Positions 27,523 through 35,723 of a stretch of DNA of 64,000 nucleotides are shown in pieces; positions within the stretch are counted from its first letter, which is position 1, and every line of letters starts with the position of its first letter. Below the pieces are notes generated by a model. It was not told the DNA's origin and did not search any database. It was given only the letters and a program-made list of their open reading frames with translations. The DNA lies in the NCBI RefSeq assembly GCF_014873945.1, contig NZ_JADBEC010000001.1, positions 1,840,001-1,904,000 of the forward strand, in the 5' to 3' direction. Source of the stretch: Rhizobium viscosum. GTDB lineage: Bacteria; Pseudomonadota; Alphaproteobacteria; Rhizobiales; Rhizobiaceae. Made by a program: the position numbers and the translations under genes.

Positions 27523-27556
27523 CCCCGGCATTGACAAATGCCGGGGTTTATTTTTT
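27523..27556 (+). terminator. Rho-independent terminator of ahcY
   Basis: CCCCGGCATT (27523-27532) pairs perfectly with AATGCCGGGG (27537-27546) across a four-base loop and is followed by TTTATTTTTT. This is a classic plus-strand terminator. Confidence 0.93.
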
Positions 27557-27693
27557 GGGCGCGCTCTTTCCGACGATTCCCTAACGAAGTATTGTTTTAA
27601 GACTTGATTCGTGGCTGCGGAGCTCTCCGTTTTCCACGAAAATGGGATGTCTTGTCGTGATGCGGCACATTAAAGGACGGAGACATACCTCGG
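27557..27693 (+). promoter_or_regulatory. divL promoter region with two GANTC sites
   Basis: The 137 bases between the ahcY terminator and divL carry two GATTC sites at 27575-27579 and 27606-27610, 31 bases apart. GANTC is the target of the cell-cycle methylase CcrM. GGACGGAG is located just upstream of the divL ATG. Confidence 0.45.
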
Positions 27694-30279
27694 ATGTCGA
27701 AAATGAAACACAGCCTGCTCGGCCAGGCGGAGGATGGCGCTTACGCCGCCGACCGCCCGCTTGAGGCAGGCCAAAAATATAAGTTTGCCGCGGTCCCTGT
27801 GACTGCAAGGCAAAAACATTGGTCTTTGGCACGTATTGCAAAGCTGTGCGCTGCAAGCACTGCAGTCGTCGTACCGGCTTGGCCGGTTCTGGCGCAGGCG
27901 CAGCCGGGTATTGGCGCGTCGGCACATCTTTTCACCTCTTCGCAAGTTGTCGGCCTTTCCGTCGTCATTGGCGTCATTTCGGCCGCCCTGCTTTCGACGC
28001 TCTGGCTGGTGCGCCAGCGCGGCAATCTGGAAAATGAAAGCCGCGAGATCCGCTCGGCGCTTTCGGACGCGCAGCAGCGCATTTCCCAATATGAGGCGCT
28101 CATTGCCGACAAGAACCGACGCATCGTCATCTGGGATGGCGTCGCCCGGCCGGAACTCCTCGGTCAGCTTCCGCCGGAAACCGGCGCTCCACAGGACAAT
28201 GAATTCCTTGCCTTCGGTCTCTGGCTGAAGGCGCGGTCGGCTTCCGAGCTGGAGCGGGCGGTCGGTCGTCTGCGTGAACAGGCCGAGAGTTTCGACATGG
28301 TGATCGAGACGATCAGAGACGAGGTAATCGAAGCACAAGGCCGGGTTTCCGGCGGTCGCGCCTTCGTGCGCTTCGTGGCGCTCAACAATCTGCGCGCCGA
28401 ACTGGCTGAACTGAAGATCGAGCGCGATCGGCTGATGACATCGATCTCCGCCTTTCAAACCATGCTCGACGCCATCGATATGCCAGCCTGGCAGCGTGAT
28501 ACAGCCGGACGTCTGACCTGGGTGAATCATGCCTATGGCGATGCCGTCGAAGCACAATCGCCCCAGCAGGCTGTCAATGAAGGCCGCGAAATCCTGACGA
28601 CCGTCGCCCGTGAGCGCATCCACGCTACGGCAACGCCGGAATCGCCTTTCCACGACACGATTTCGACAGTCGTGCGCGGCAACCGCACGTTCTTCGACGT
28701 AGTCGACGTCAAGGTCCTCAGCGGCTCGGCCGGTATTGCGGTTGATGTTTCTGATGTCGAAGCGGTTCGCGCTGAACTGGAGCGGACGCTTAAAAGCCAT
28801 GCTGAAACACTCGATCATCTGGCGACACCCGTCGCCATTTTCGACGGCGACCGCCGGCTGCAATTCTACAATCAGGCCTTCGTCTCGCTCTGGGAGCTCG
28901 ATATCGCGTTCCTCGAAAGCAAGCCCGACAATAGCGAACTTCTGGAACGCCTTCGTGCAGCCAAGAAACTGCCGGATCAGCTGAACTGGAAATCGTGGAA
29001 GGAAACGGCGCTTTCCGTTTATCGTTCGCTCGATACGCAATCCGACCTCTGGCACCTGCCGAACGGGCAAACGCTGCGTGTCTTTGCGACCGCGCATCCG
29101 CAGGGCGGCGCCACATGGGTCTTCGAGAATCTGACCGAGCAGGTCGATCTCGAAACGCGCTACAATACGCTGGTGAAGGTACAGGGCGAGACGATCGACC
29201 ACCTTTCGGAAGGCGTCGCGGTCTTCGGCCCTGACGGCCGTATCCGCCTCTCCAACCCGGCTTTCCGTGCGCTCTGGGGTATTACCGAGACGGAGGCGAA
29301 GCCCGGCACGCATATCCGCGGCATTGGCGAGGCTTGTGCCCCCTCCTATGACCAGCCCGATGGCTGGAAGACCTTCGCAGAACTGATCACCAGCTTCGAC
29401 GACGAGCGCCGTTCAAGCCAGGGAACGCTCGAACTGCTCTCCGGCCTCGTGCTCGACTTCGCCGTCATCCCGCTGCCGAATGCTCAGACCATGCTGACCT
29501 TCGTCAACATGACCGACAGCGTACGGGCCGAGCGGGCGCTGACGGAAAAGAACGAGGCGTTGCGCAAGGCGGACGAGTTGAAGAACGACTTCGTGCAGCA
29601 CGTCTCCTATGAGCTGCGCTCGCCGCTGACGAACATCATCGGCTTTACCGATCTCTTGCGCACGCCTGGCGTCGGCCCGTTGAACGAGCGGCAAGCCGAA
29701 TATATCGACCATATCGCCACCTCGTCCTCGGTGCTCTTGACGCTCGTCAACGACATCCTCGATCTTGCGACCGTCGATGCCGGCATCATGCGGCTGAACT
29801 ATGCAGAAATCGATCTCGCCGATCTTCTCGACGATGTCTCCATGCAGATCGCCGATCGGCTGCAGGAGAGCGGCGTATCGCTAGAGATCACCGCGCCGGC
29901 TTATCTGGGCTCGATCGTTGCCGATCCGCAGCGGCTGAAGCAGATTCTGCTGAAGCTTCTGGCCAATGCCGCCAATTTCTCGCCCGAGGGCGCGTCGATC
30001 GCGCTGGAATGCCGTCGCGAGGGCACGGATTTTGTGTTCTCCGTAAGGGATCGCGGCCCCGGTATCTCGCCTGATATGATCGCTACCGTCTTCGACCGCT
30101 TCGCAACCGGTGCGAAGAGCGGAAAGCGCGGCGGTGCCGGGCTTGGCCTCTCGATCGTCGATAGCTTCGTCAGCCTGCACAATGGCGAGGTCAGCATCGA
30201 CAGCGAACCCGGCAAGGGAACGACAGTGACCTGCCGCATCCCTTCCATCAACCTGCCGCATTCCGTCGCCGCCGAATGA
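27694..30279 (+). CDS. divL: DivL-like cell-cycle kinase with Tyr in place of the H-box His
   Basis: An 861-residue protein with a membrane segment near residues 88-108 (VGLSVVIGVISAALLSTLWLV region), a coiled-coil-rich stretch, several PAS domains (about residues 245-600), a dimerisation/phosphotransfer domain and an ATPase domain. The H-box reads HVSYELRSPLTNIIGF, so the phospho-accepting histidine is replaced by Tyr639; this is the hallmark of Caulobacter DivL, which acts as a scaffold controlling CckA and thereby CtrA. The ATPase boxes are KLLANAANFSPEG, DRGPGISPDM and GGAGLGLSIV. DivL function is inferred from this feature and the domain order. It overlaps the tsaE fusion gene by four bases. 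Confidence 0.88.
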   Translation: MSKMKHSLLGQAEDGAYAADRPLEAGQKYKFAAVPVTARQKHWSLARIAKLCAASTAVVVPAWPVLAQAQPGIGASAHLFTSSQVVGLSVVIGVISAALLSTLWLVRQRGNLENESREIRSALSDAQQRISQYEALIADKNRRIVIWDGVARPELLGQLPPETGAPQDNEFLAFGLWLKARSASELERAVGRLREQAESFDMVIETIRDEVIEAQGRVSGGRAFVRFVALNNLRAELAELKIERDRLMTSISAFQTMLDAIDMPAWQRDTAGRLTWVNHAYGDAVEAQSPQQAVNEGREILTTVARERIHATATPESPFHDTISTVVRGNRTFFDVVDVKVLSGSAGIAVDVSDVEAVRAELERTLKSHAETLDHLATPVAIFDGDRRLQFYNQAFVSLWELDIAFLESKPDNSELLERLRAAKKLPDQLNWKSWKETALSVYRSLDTQSDLWHLPNGQTLRVFATAHPQGGATWVFENLTEQVDLETRYNTLVKVQGETIDHLSEGVAVFGPDGRIRLSNPAFRALWGITETEAKPGTHIRGIGEACAPSYDQPDGWKTFAELITSFDDERRSSQGTLELLSGLVLDFAVIPLPNAQTMLTFVNMTDSVRAERALTEKNEALRKADELKNDFVQHVSYELRSPLTNIIGFTDLLRTPGVGPLNERQAEYIDHIATSSSVLLTLVNDILDLATVDAGIMRLNYAEIDLADLLDDVSMQIADRLQESGVSLEITAPAYLGSIVADPQRLKQILLKLLANAANFSPEGASIALECRREGTDFVFSVRDRGPGISPDMIATVFDRFATGAKSGKRGGAGLGLSIVDSFVSLHNGEVSIDSEPGKGTTVTCRIPSINLPHSVAAE

Positions 30280-31787
30280 CGCAGGGCGACATCATCTCGC
30301 TTTTTCTGGAAGACGAGGCGGCAACTCTCCGCTTCGGCAATGATCTGGCGCTGGCGCTGAAGGTCGGTGACTGCTTGGCACTGTCGGGCGATCTCGGCGC
30401 CGGAAAATCCTCGCTGGCGCGGGCTTTCCTGCGTACCATGGCTGATGATGACGGGCTGGAAGTCCCAAGCCCGACTTTCACGCTGGTGCAATCTTACGAT
30501 CTGCGCATTCCCGTCTCGCATTTCGATCTCTATCGGCTTGGCGATGCATCGGAACTGACGGAGCTCGGTTTCGACGAAGCGCTCGAAAACGGCATCTGCA
30601 TCGTCGAATGGCCGGAGATGGCGGAAGGTGAATTGCCGGTATCGCGCATCTCCCTGCGGCTCGAACATGAAGGTACCGGCCGTCGCGCCACAATCACGGC
30701 GGCGGAGAAAACTGCAGCCCGTATCCATCGCGTGCTCGCGATCCGCAGCTTCCTTGCCGATGCCGGTTACGGAGAAGCCAAGCGCCGATTCCTGACCGGG
30801 GATGCCTCGCTTCGGGCCTACGAATACATCTATCCAAGCAAAGCTTCGCGGAAGATACTCATGGACTGGCCGCCGCATCCCGAGGGGCCGCCGGTCTATG
30901 ACGGCAAGCCCTATCCCAAGGTCGCGCATCTGGCACAGGACGCCTATCCTTTCGTCGCGATCGCCGATGCGTTGCGCGAGCGGGGCTTTGCAACGCCGGA
31001 GATCTACAAGGTCGATTACGAGCAGGGCATATTGCTGATCGAGGATCTCGGTACCGAAGGCGTGCTGGATGAGGACGGCCGACCGATCACCGAGCGTTAT
31101 CGGCAAAGCGTTGCCTGCCTTGCCCATCTTCATTCGATGCAGGTCCCACAGGACATCCCGGTTTCTGCCGCGCATACGCATCACATTCCAGACTTCGATC
31201 GCGTAGCGATGAAGATGGAAGTGCGGCTGATACTCGATTGGCATATCGCCTGGAAGCGTGGCACGGCACCGACGGATGCGGAGCGAGACGAGTATCTGGC
31301 AATTTGGGACAATCTGATCGACGAGCTGCAATCGGCCGAAAAGAACCTGCTGTTGCGCGACTTCCATTCGCCCAACATCATCTGGCGCGAGCAGGAGAGC
31401 GGAATCCGCAAGATCGGCATCATCGACTTCCAGGATGCGATGATCGGGCCAACCGCTTACGACCTTGCCTCCATCGTTCAGGATGCGCGCGTCACGATCG
31501 AGCCGGATCTTTTTCGCCAGCTGATGGATGACTACCTTTCGCTCCGGCGCGCCCAAGGCGGCTTCGACGAAGCCGGATTCATGAAGGCATGGGCCATTAT
31601 GTCGGCGCAGCGAAACTGCAAGCTTGCCGGCCTCTGGGTGCGGCTCCTGCAGCGGGATGGCAAGCCCGGCTATCTGCAGCATATGCCGCGCACGCTTTCC
31701 TATCTTAAGGTTGCGCTGGAACACGAGATGCTTGCCCCCTTGCGCGAATGGTGCACAAGGGCTGGAATACTGCCAGTCGAATCATAA
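30276..31787 (+). CDS. Fusion of TsaE (tRNA t6A ATPase) with an AmgK-like sugar kinase/phosphotransferase
   Basis: A 503-residue fusion. Residues 1 to about 150 are TsaE: the P-loop SGDLGAGKSSLARAFL, PSPTFTLVQSYD and FDLYRLGD match the ATPase of the TsaBDE complex that makes threonylcarbamoyl-A37 in tRNA. From about residue 160 to the end is an aminoglycoside-phosphotransferase-like kinase with LLRDFHSPNIIW (catalytic loop) and IGIIDFQDA (metal-binding Asp). This second domain resembles AmgK, which phosphorylates MurNAc in peptidoglycan recycling, and the next gene is a MurU-type uridylyltransferase, as in Pseudomonas amgK-murU. The fusion is recurrent in alphaproteobacteria. It overlaps divL by four bases. 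Confidence 0.9.
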   Translation: MTQGDIISLFLEDEAATLRFGNDLALALKVGDCLALSGDLGAGKSSLARAFLRTMADDDGLEVPSPTFTLVQSYDLRIPVSHFDLYRLGDASELTELGFDEALENGICIVEWPEMAEGELPVSRISLRLEHEGTGRRATITAAEKTAARIHRVLAIRSFLADAGYGEAKRRFLTGDASLRAYEYIYPSKASRKILMDWPPHPEGPPVYDGKPYPKVAHLAQDAYPFVAIADALRERGFATPEIYKVDYEQGILLIEDLGTEGVLDEDGRPITERYRQSVACLAHLHSMQVPQDIPVSAAHTHHIPDFDRVAMKMEVRLILDWHIAWKRGTAPTDAERDEYLAIWDNLIDELQSAEKNLLLRDFHSPNIIWREQESGIRKIGIIDFQDAMIGPTAYDLASIVQDARVTIEPDLFRQLMDDYLSLRRAQGGFDEAGFMKAWAIMSAQRNCKLAGLWVRLLQRDGKPGYLQHMPRTLSYLKVALEHEMLAPLREWCTRAGILPVES

Positions 31788-31799
31788 ATCCGGACCAGC

Positions 31800-32531
31800 A
31801 TGACCATCAGACAAGCCATGGTACTGGCCGCGGGACTCGGAACCCGCATGCGCCCGATTACCAACACGATTCCGAAACCGCTGGTGACGATCGGCGGAAA
31901 GCCGATGATCGACTATGCACTGGATTCGCTTGTCGAAGCCGGCGTAGAGCGGGCCGCGATCAATGTCCATCATTTTGCCGATCAGATGGAAGATCATCTG
32001 AAAAACTATCGCGGGCTCGATATTCTGATTTCCGACGAGCGCAATGCACTGATGAATTCGGGCGGCGGGCTGGCGAAGGGTCTGAAGTTACTCGCCCGAG
32101 AGCCAGTTTTCGTTATGAATGCCGATCTCTTCTGGATCGGCGAGCCAGCGGACCGGCCCAGCAATCTGCGGCGCTTAGCCGGATTCTTCGATACCGAACG
32201 CATGGATATGGCGCTACTCTGCGTGCGCATCGAGGATACGACCGGCCATAACGGCAAGAACGATTTCAGCCTGGGACCTGACGGTCGATTGACGCGCTAT
32301 CGTGACGATCCCTCCAATCCGGTCGTCTATGCCGGTGCAATCATCATGCACCCCGCGCTGCTGGACGATGCACCCGAAGAACCCTTCAACCTCAATATCT
32401 ATTTCGACAAGGCGATCGCCCGTGGCCGGCTTTTCGGCATGATGATGGAAGGCCATTGGCTGACGGTCGGCACGCCCGATGCAATTGACGACGCGGAGGA
32501 GACGATCCGGCGGTTCCGGACGTTTGCGTGA
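31800..32531 (+). CDS. murU: MurU-like N-acetylmuramate-1-phosphate uridylyltransferase
   Basis: A 243-residue nucleotidyltransferase with the signature AMVLAAGLGTRMRPITNTIPKP at the N terminus (nucleotide-binding G-G-T-R pattern), VFVMNADLFW containing the metal-binding Asp, and GHWLTVGTPDAI near the end. It resembles MurU, which makes UDP-MurNAc from MurNAc-1-P and lets the cell bypass de novo synthesis. The position directly after the AmgK-like fusion supports this over a general sugar nucleotidyltransferase. The gap to that gene is 12 bases, and addB follows three bases later. Confidence 0.85.
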   Translation: MTIRQAMVLAAGLGTRMRPITNTIPKPLVTIGGKPMIDYALDSLVEAGVERAAINVHHFADQMEDHLKNYRGLDILISDERNALMNSGGGLAKGLKLLAREPVFVMNADLFWIGEPADRPSNLRRLAGFFDTERMDMALLCVRIEDTTGHNGKNDFSLGPDGRLTRYRDDPSNPVVYAGAIIMHPALLDDAPEEPFNLNIYFDKAIARGRLFGMMMEGHWLTVGTPDAIDDAEETIRRFRTFA

Positions 32532-32534
32532 CAC

Positions 32535-35500
32535 ATGACGGAGCGGCATCGGCCACGCATTCTGACGATTCCGTCAGGTCTTCCCTTCCTGAAGACGCTG
32601 GCAAATTCACTCTGCGACGGACGCCTGACACCGCTTTTCCGACATGATCCCGCCGACCCACTGTCTCTTGCCAAGGTAACGATCTACCTGCCGACCCGGC
32701 GCGCCGTACGCGTGCTGCGTTCGGAATTCGTCGATCTGCTTGGCGGCCGTTCGGCGATCCTGCCGGTCATCCGGCCACTGGGAGAGACGGATGACGACAG
32801 CGGCTATTTTGACGAGGCACTGCCCGCGACGATCGATCTCGCTCAACCGCTTTCCAACACCGCACGCCTTCTGGAACTGGCGCGGCTGATCCTTGCCTGG
32901 CGTAACAAGCTGCCGGAGATCGTTCGGCACATCCATTCGGAATCGCCTCTCGTCGCACCGGCAAGCCCGGCGGATGCCATCTGGCTTGCCCGCAATCTGG
33001 CGGAACTGATCGATTCGATCGAAACCGAGGATCTTGCATGGTCTGAACTCGGCAAGCTCGATACGGGTGACTATGCGGCCTGGTGGCAATTGACGGCGGA
33101 ATTCCTGCAGATCGCCAGTGCCTTCTGGCCGGAACGCTTGATCGAACTTGGCCGCTCTTCGCCGGCCCGTCACCGCAATGCCATTCTGCGCGCCGAGGCC
33201 GGCCGGCTCTCGATGATGAGGCCTGCCGGTCCGATCATCATTGCCGGTTCGACGGGGTCGCTTCCTGCCACGGCCGACCTCATCGGCGCCGTGGCGAACC
33301 TTCCGGAAGGCGTGATCGTGTTGCCCGGCCTCGACCTTTCCATGCCGGAGGAACACTGGCGGCTGGTCGCCCCTGATCTCCTGCCGGGTCAACGAGCCAA
33401 TCCGGCAAGCCGCACACATCCGCAGTATGGTCTTTCGGTCCTGCTGAAGCGGCTGAAGCTCACCCGCGAGGATGTTCAGCCGATCGAGGAAGCGGAAGCC
33501 GATCTGCGCTCGCGCGCGGAAGTCCTCTCGCGGGCGCTTACTCCATCGGAAGCCACGAGCGGCTGGGGCGATTGGAAAAAAGACCTGCCGGAAGGGACCA
33601 TTACTGCGGCATTCGCGGACGTATCGATGATCGAAGCCGCCAACGAGCGCGAGGAGGCGACGGCGATTGCCGTTGCTCTGCGGCTTGCACTGGAACAGCC
33701 AGGCAGAGATGGCGAAAGCAGGGCTGCACTTATTACGCCGGACCGCAATCTGGCGCGCCGCGTTATGGCGGAGCTTTCCCGCTTCGGCATTCTCGCCGAC
33801 GATTCAGCCGGCACGCCACTTTCGGCAACGCCGCAGGGGACGCTGCTGCAATTGCTCCTGGAAGCGACACTGCGTCCCGGTGATCCTGTCGCCATCGTTT
33901 CGCTGCTCAAACATCCGCTTGCCCGCTTCGGGCTGGAGCGCAGCTTTCTGACTGGGGCTGTCGAGGCATTGGAGTTGCTGGCGCTGCGCGGCGGCGTGGC
34001 GGAAGTGGATATCGGATCGCTCGAACAGTTGCTCGACCATCAGCTTTCGGAGCAGGCGCTCGACAGGCACGCGCCGGTATGGCGCAAATCGCTGCCATCA
34101 GAAGCGGCGGACATCGCCCGCAGGTTAGCCCAGAAAGTTGAACGTGCCGTGGAGCCGCTGGTATCGGCACTCGTGCCACATCGTAGGGGTCATGATGGCC
34201 TGACAACGGGCATCTCGCTCTCGCAATGGGCCGAACGCACGGGCCGCGCTCTGGAGAGTATCGCTGCCGACGAACACGGCAATCTGGCAAGCCTTTGGTC
34301 CGGTGAGGCTGGTGATGCCCTGGCAAGTCTGCTTGGCGAAGTCATCGATACCGAAGGCCAGATGGAAGCGGAGGGGCCGCAATGGATCGATATCATGCAG
34401 GCGCTGTCGGCCGGCCATGCCGTCAAGCCCGGCGCCCTCAGTCACCCTCGCCTCTTCATCTTCGGTACGCTGGAAGCGCGCCTGCAGAATGTCGACACGC
34501 TGATCCTTGGCAGCCTCAACGAAGGATCATGGCCGGGGCAGACCGCCAATAATCCCTTCGTCTCCCGCATGATGAAGACGGAAATCGGGCTGGAGCCACC
34601 GGAACGGCGCATCGGTCAGCTGGCGCATGATTTCGAGATGGCGAACGGTACTCGCCATCTCATCTATTCGCGCGCCCTGCGTCAGGGTTCGACGCCGACG
34701 GTCGCCTCCCGGTGGCTGCAACGGCTGCTGGCGCTCGGCGGCGAGGATTTCGAAGAGCAATTGCGCGAGCGGGGCGCGCGTTTCGTTCATTGGGCAAACC
34801 AGCTAGACCTCGGTGACAATCAGGCGCCGGCGCAGAGGCCCTCTCCAAAGCCGCCACGGGAACTGCAGCCAAAATCCTATTCCTTCAGCGAAGTCGGTCG
34901 GCTGCGCCGCGACCCCTATGCGATTTATGCGCGGCGCACGCTGCGGCTCGATCCCGTCGACCCGTTCAATCGCGATCCGGGCGCGGCGGAACGCGGTACG
35001 CTCTACCACAAGATCATCGATCGCTTTGTTCGCGAAGGCCATATCGCGGGAACGCCGGAAGCGGCAGCGGCGATGAACGTCATCCTGACCGAACTCTTCG
35101 ACATGGAGAGCCTGCCGCCGCATATCGACGCCGTCTGGCGGCCGCGTTTCCGCGAAGTCGCGCGCGCTTTCCTGAACTGGGAGGCTGCGCGGCAGCCCGA
35201 TGTGCAGAAGAGGCTGACGGAAGTCAGAGGCGGCGTCGAACTCGAGGGAATCGATATCCGGCTCACCGGCGTTGCCGATCGTATCGATATCAAAGGGCCG
35301 AACAGTGCCGATATCATCGATTACAAGACCGGCTACAATCCTTCCCCGACACAGGCCCGAGCACTGCTGGACCCGCAGCTCGCGCTTGAAGCCGCGGCCC
35401 TTCAGGCCGGCGCTTTTCGTGATGCCGGCAGCCTCGTACCGAACGACCTCCTTTATGTCCGCTTGCGGCCGGGCAGCCGCTTCCTGGTGGACAAGGTCAA

Positions 35501-35723
35501 TAACGAGGAGGCCAGCAGCGACAAGACAAAATCGGCAATGCAGCTTGCCGAGGAATCGATCGACCAGCTAGTGAAATTCGTCACCCTGCTGCAATCAGGC
35601 GAAAAAGGTTTTACTTCGCGGCTGATCCCCGCCCAACAATTCGATTTCGGCGGCGATTACGATCATCTTGCCCGCGTTGCGGAATGGGCGACCGCTGACC
35701 CGGAAGGAGGAGGCGATGAATGA
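32535..35723 (+). CDS. addB: Double-strand break repair protein AddB (alphaproteobacterial type)
   Basis: A 1062-residue AddB, the partner of the AddA helicase-nuclease that resects double-strand breaks for RecA. The N-terminal part is an inactive helicase-like fold and the C-terminal part carries a RecB-type nuclease with GVADRIDI...DIIDYKTGYNPS. Only one cysteine is present (near residue 27), so the four-cysteine iron-sulphur cluster of Bacillus AddB is absent. It overlaps addA by eight bases. Confidence 0.95.
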   Translation: MTERHRPRILTIPSGLPFLKTLANSLCDGRLTPLFRHDPADPLSLAKVTIYLPTRRAVRVLRSEFVDLLGGRSAILPVIRPLGETDDDSGYFDEALPATIDLAQPLSNTARLLELARLILAWRNKLPEIVRHIHSESPLVAPASPADAIWLARNLAELIDSIETEDLAWSELGKLDTGDYAAWWQLTAEFLQIASAFWPERLIELGRSSPARHRNAILRAEAGRLSMMRPAGPIIIAGSTGSLPATADLIGAVANLPEGVIVLPGLDLSMPEEHWRLVAPDLLPGQRANPASRTHPQYGLSVLLKRLKLTREDVQPIEEAEADLRSRAEVLSRALTPSEATSGWGDWKKDLPEGTITAAFADVSMIEAANEREEATAIAVALRLALEQPGRDGESRAALITPDRNLARRVMAELSRFGILADDSAGTPLSATPQGTLLQLLLEATLRPGDPVAIVSLLKHPLARFGLERSFLTGAVEALELLALRGGVAEVDIGSLEQLLDHQLSEQALDRHAPVWRKSLPSEAADIARRLAQKVERAVEPLVSALVPHRRGHDGLTTGISLSQWAERTGRALESIAADEHGNLASLWSGEAGDALASLLGEVIDTEGQMEAEGPQWIDIMQALSAGHAVKPGALSHPRLFIFGTLEARLQNVDTLILGSLNEGSWPGQTANNPFVSRMMKTEIGLEPPERRIGQLAHDFEMANGTRHLIYSRALRQGSTPTVASRWLQRLLALGGEDFEEQLRERGARFVHWANQLDLGDNQAPAQRPSPKPPRELQPKSYSFSEVGRLRRDPYAIYARRTLRLDPVDPFNRDPGAAERGTLYHKIIDRFVREGHIAGTPEAAAAMNVILTELFDMESLPPHIDAVWRPRFREVARAFLNWEAARQPDVQKRLTEVRGGVELEGIDIRLTGVADRIDIKGPNSADIIDYKTGYNPSPTQARALLDPQLALEAAALQAGAFRDAGSLVPNDLLYVRLRPGSRFLVDKVNNEEASSDKTKSAMQLAEESIDQLVKFVTLLQSGEKGFTSRLIPAQQFDFGGDYDHLARVAEWATADPEGGGDE

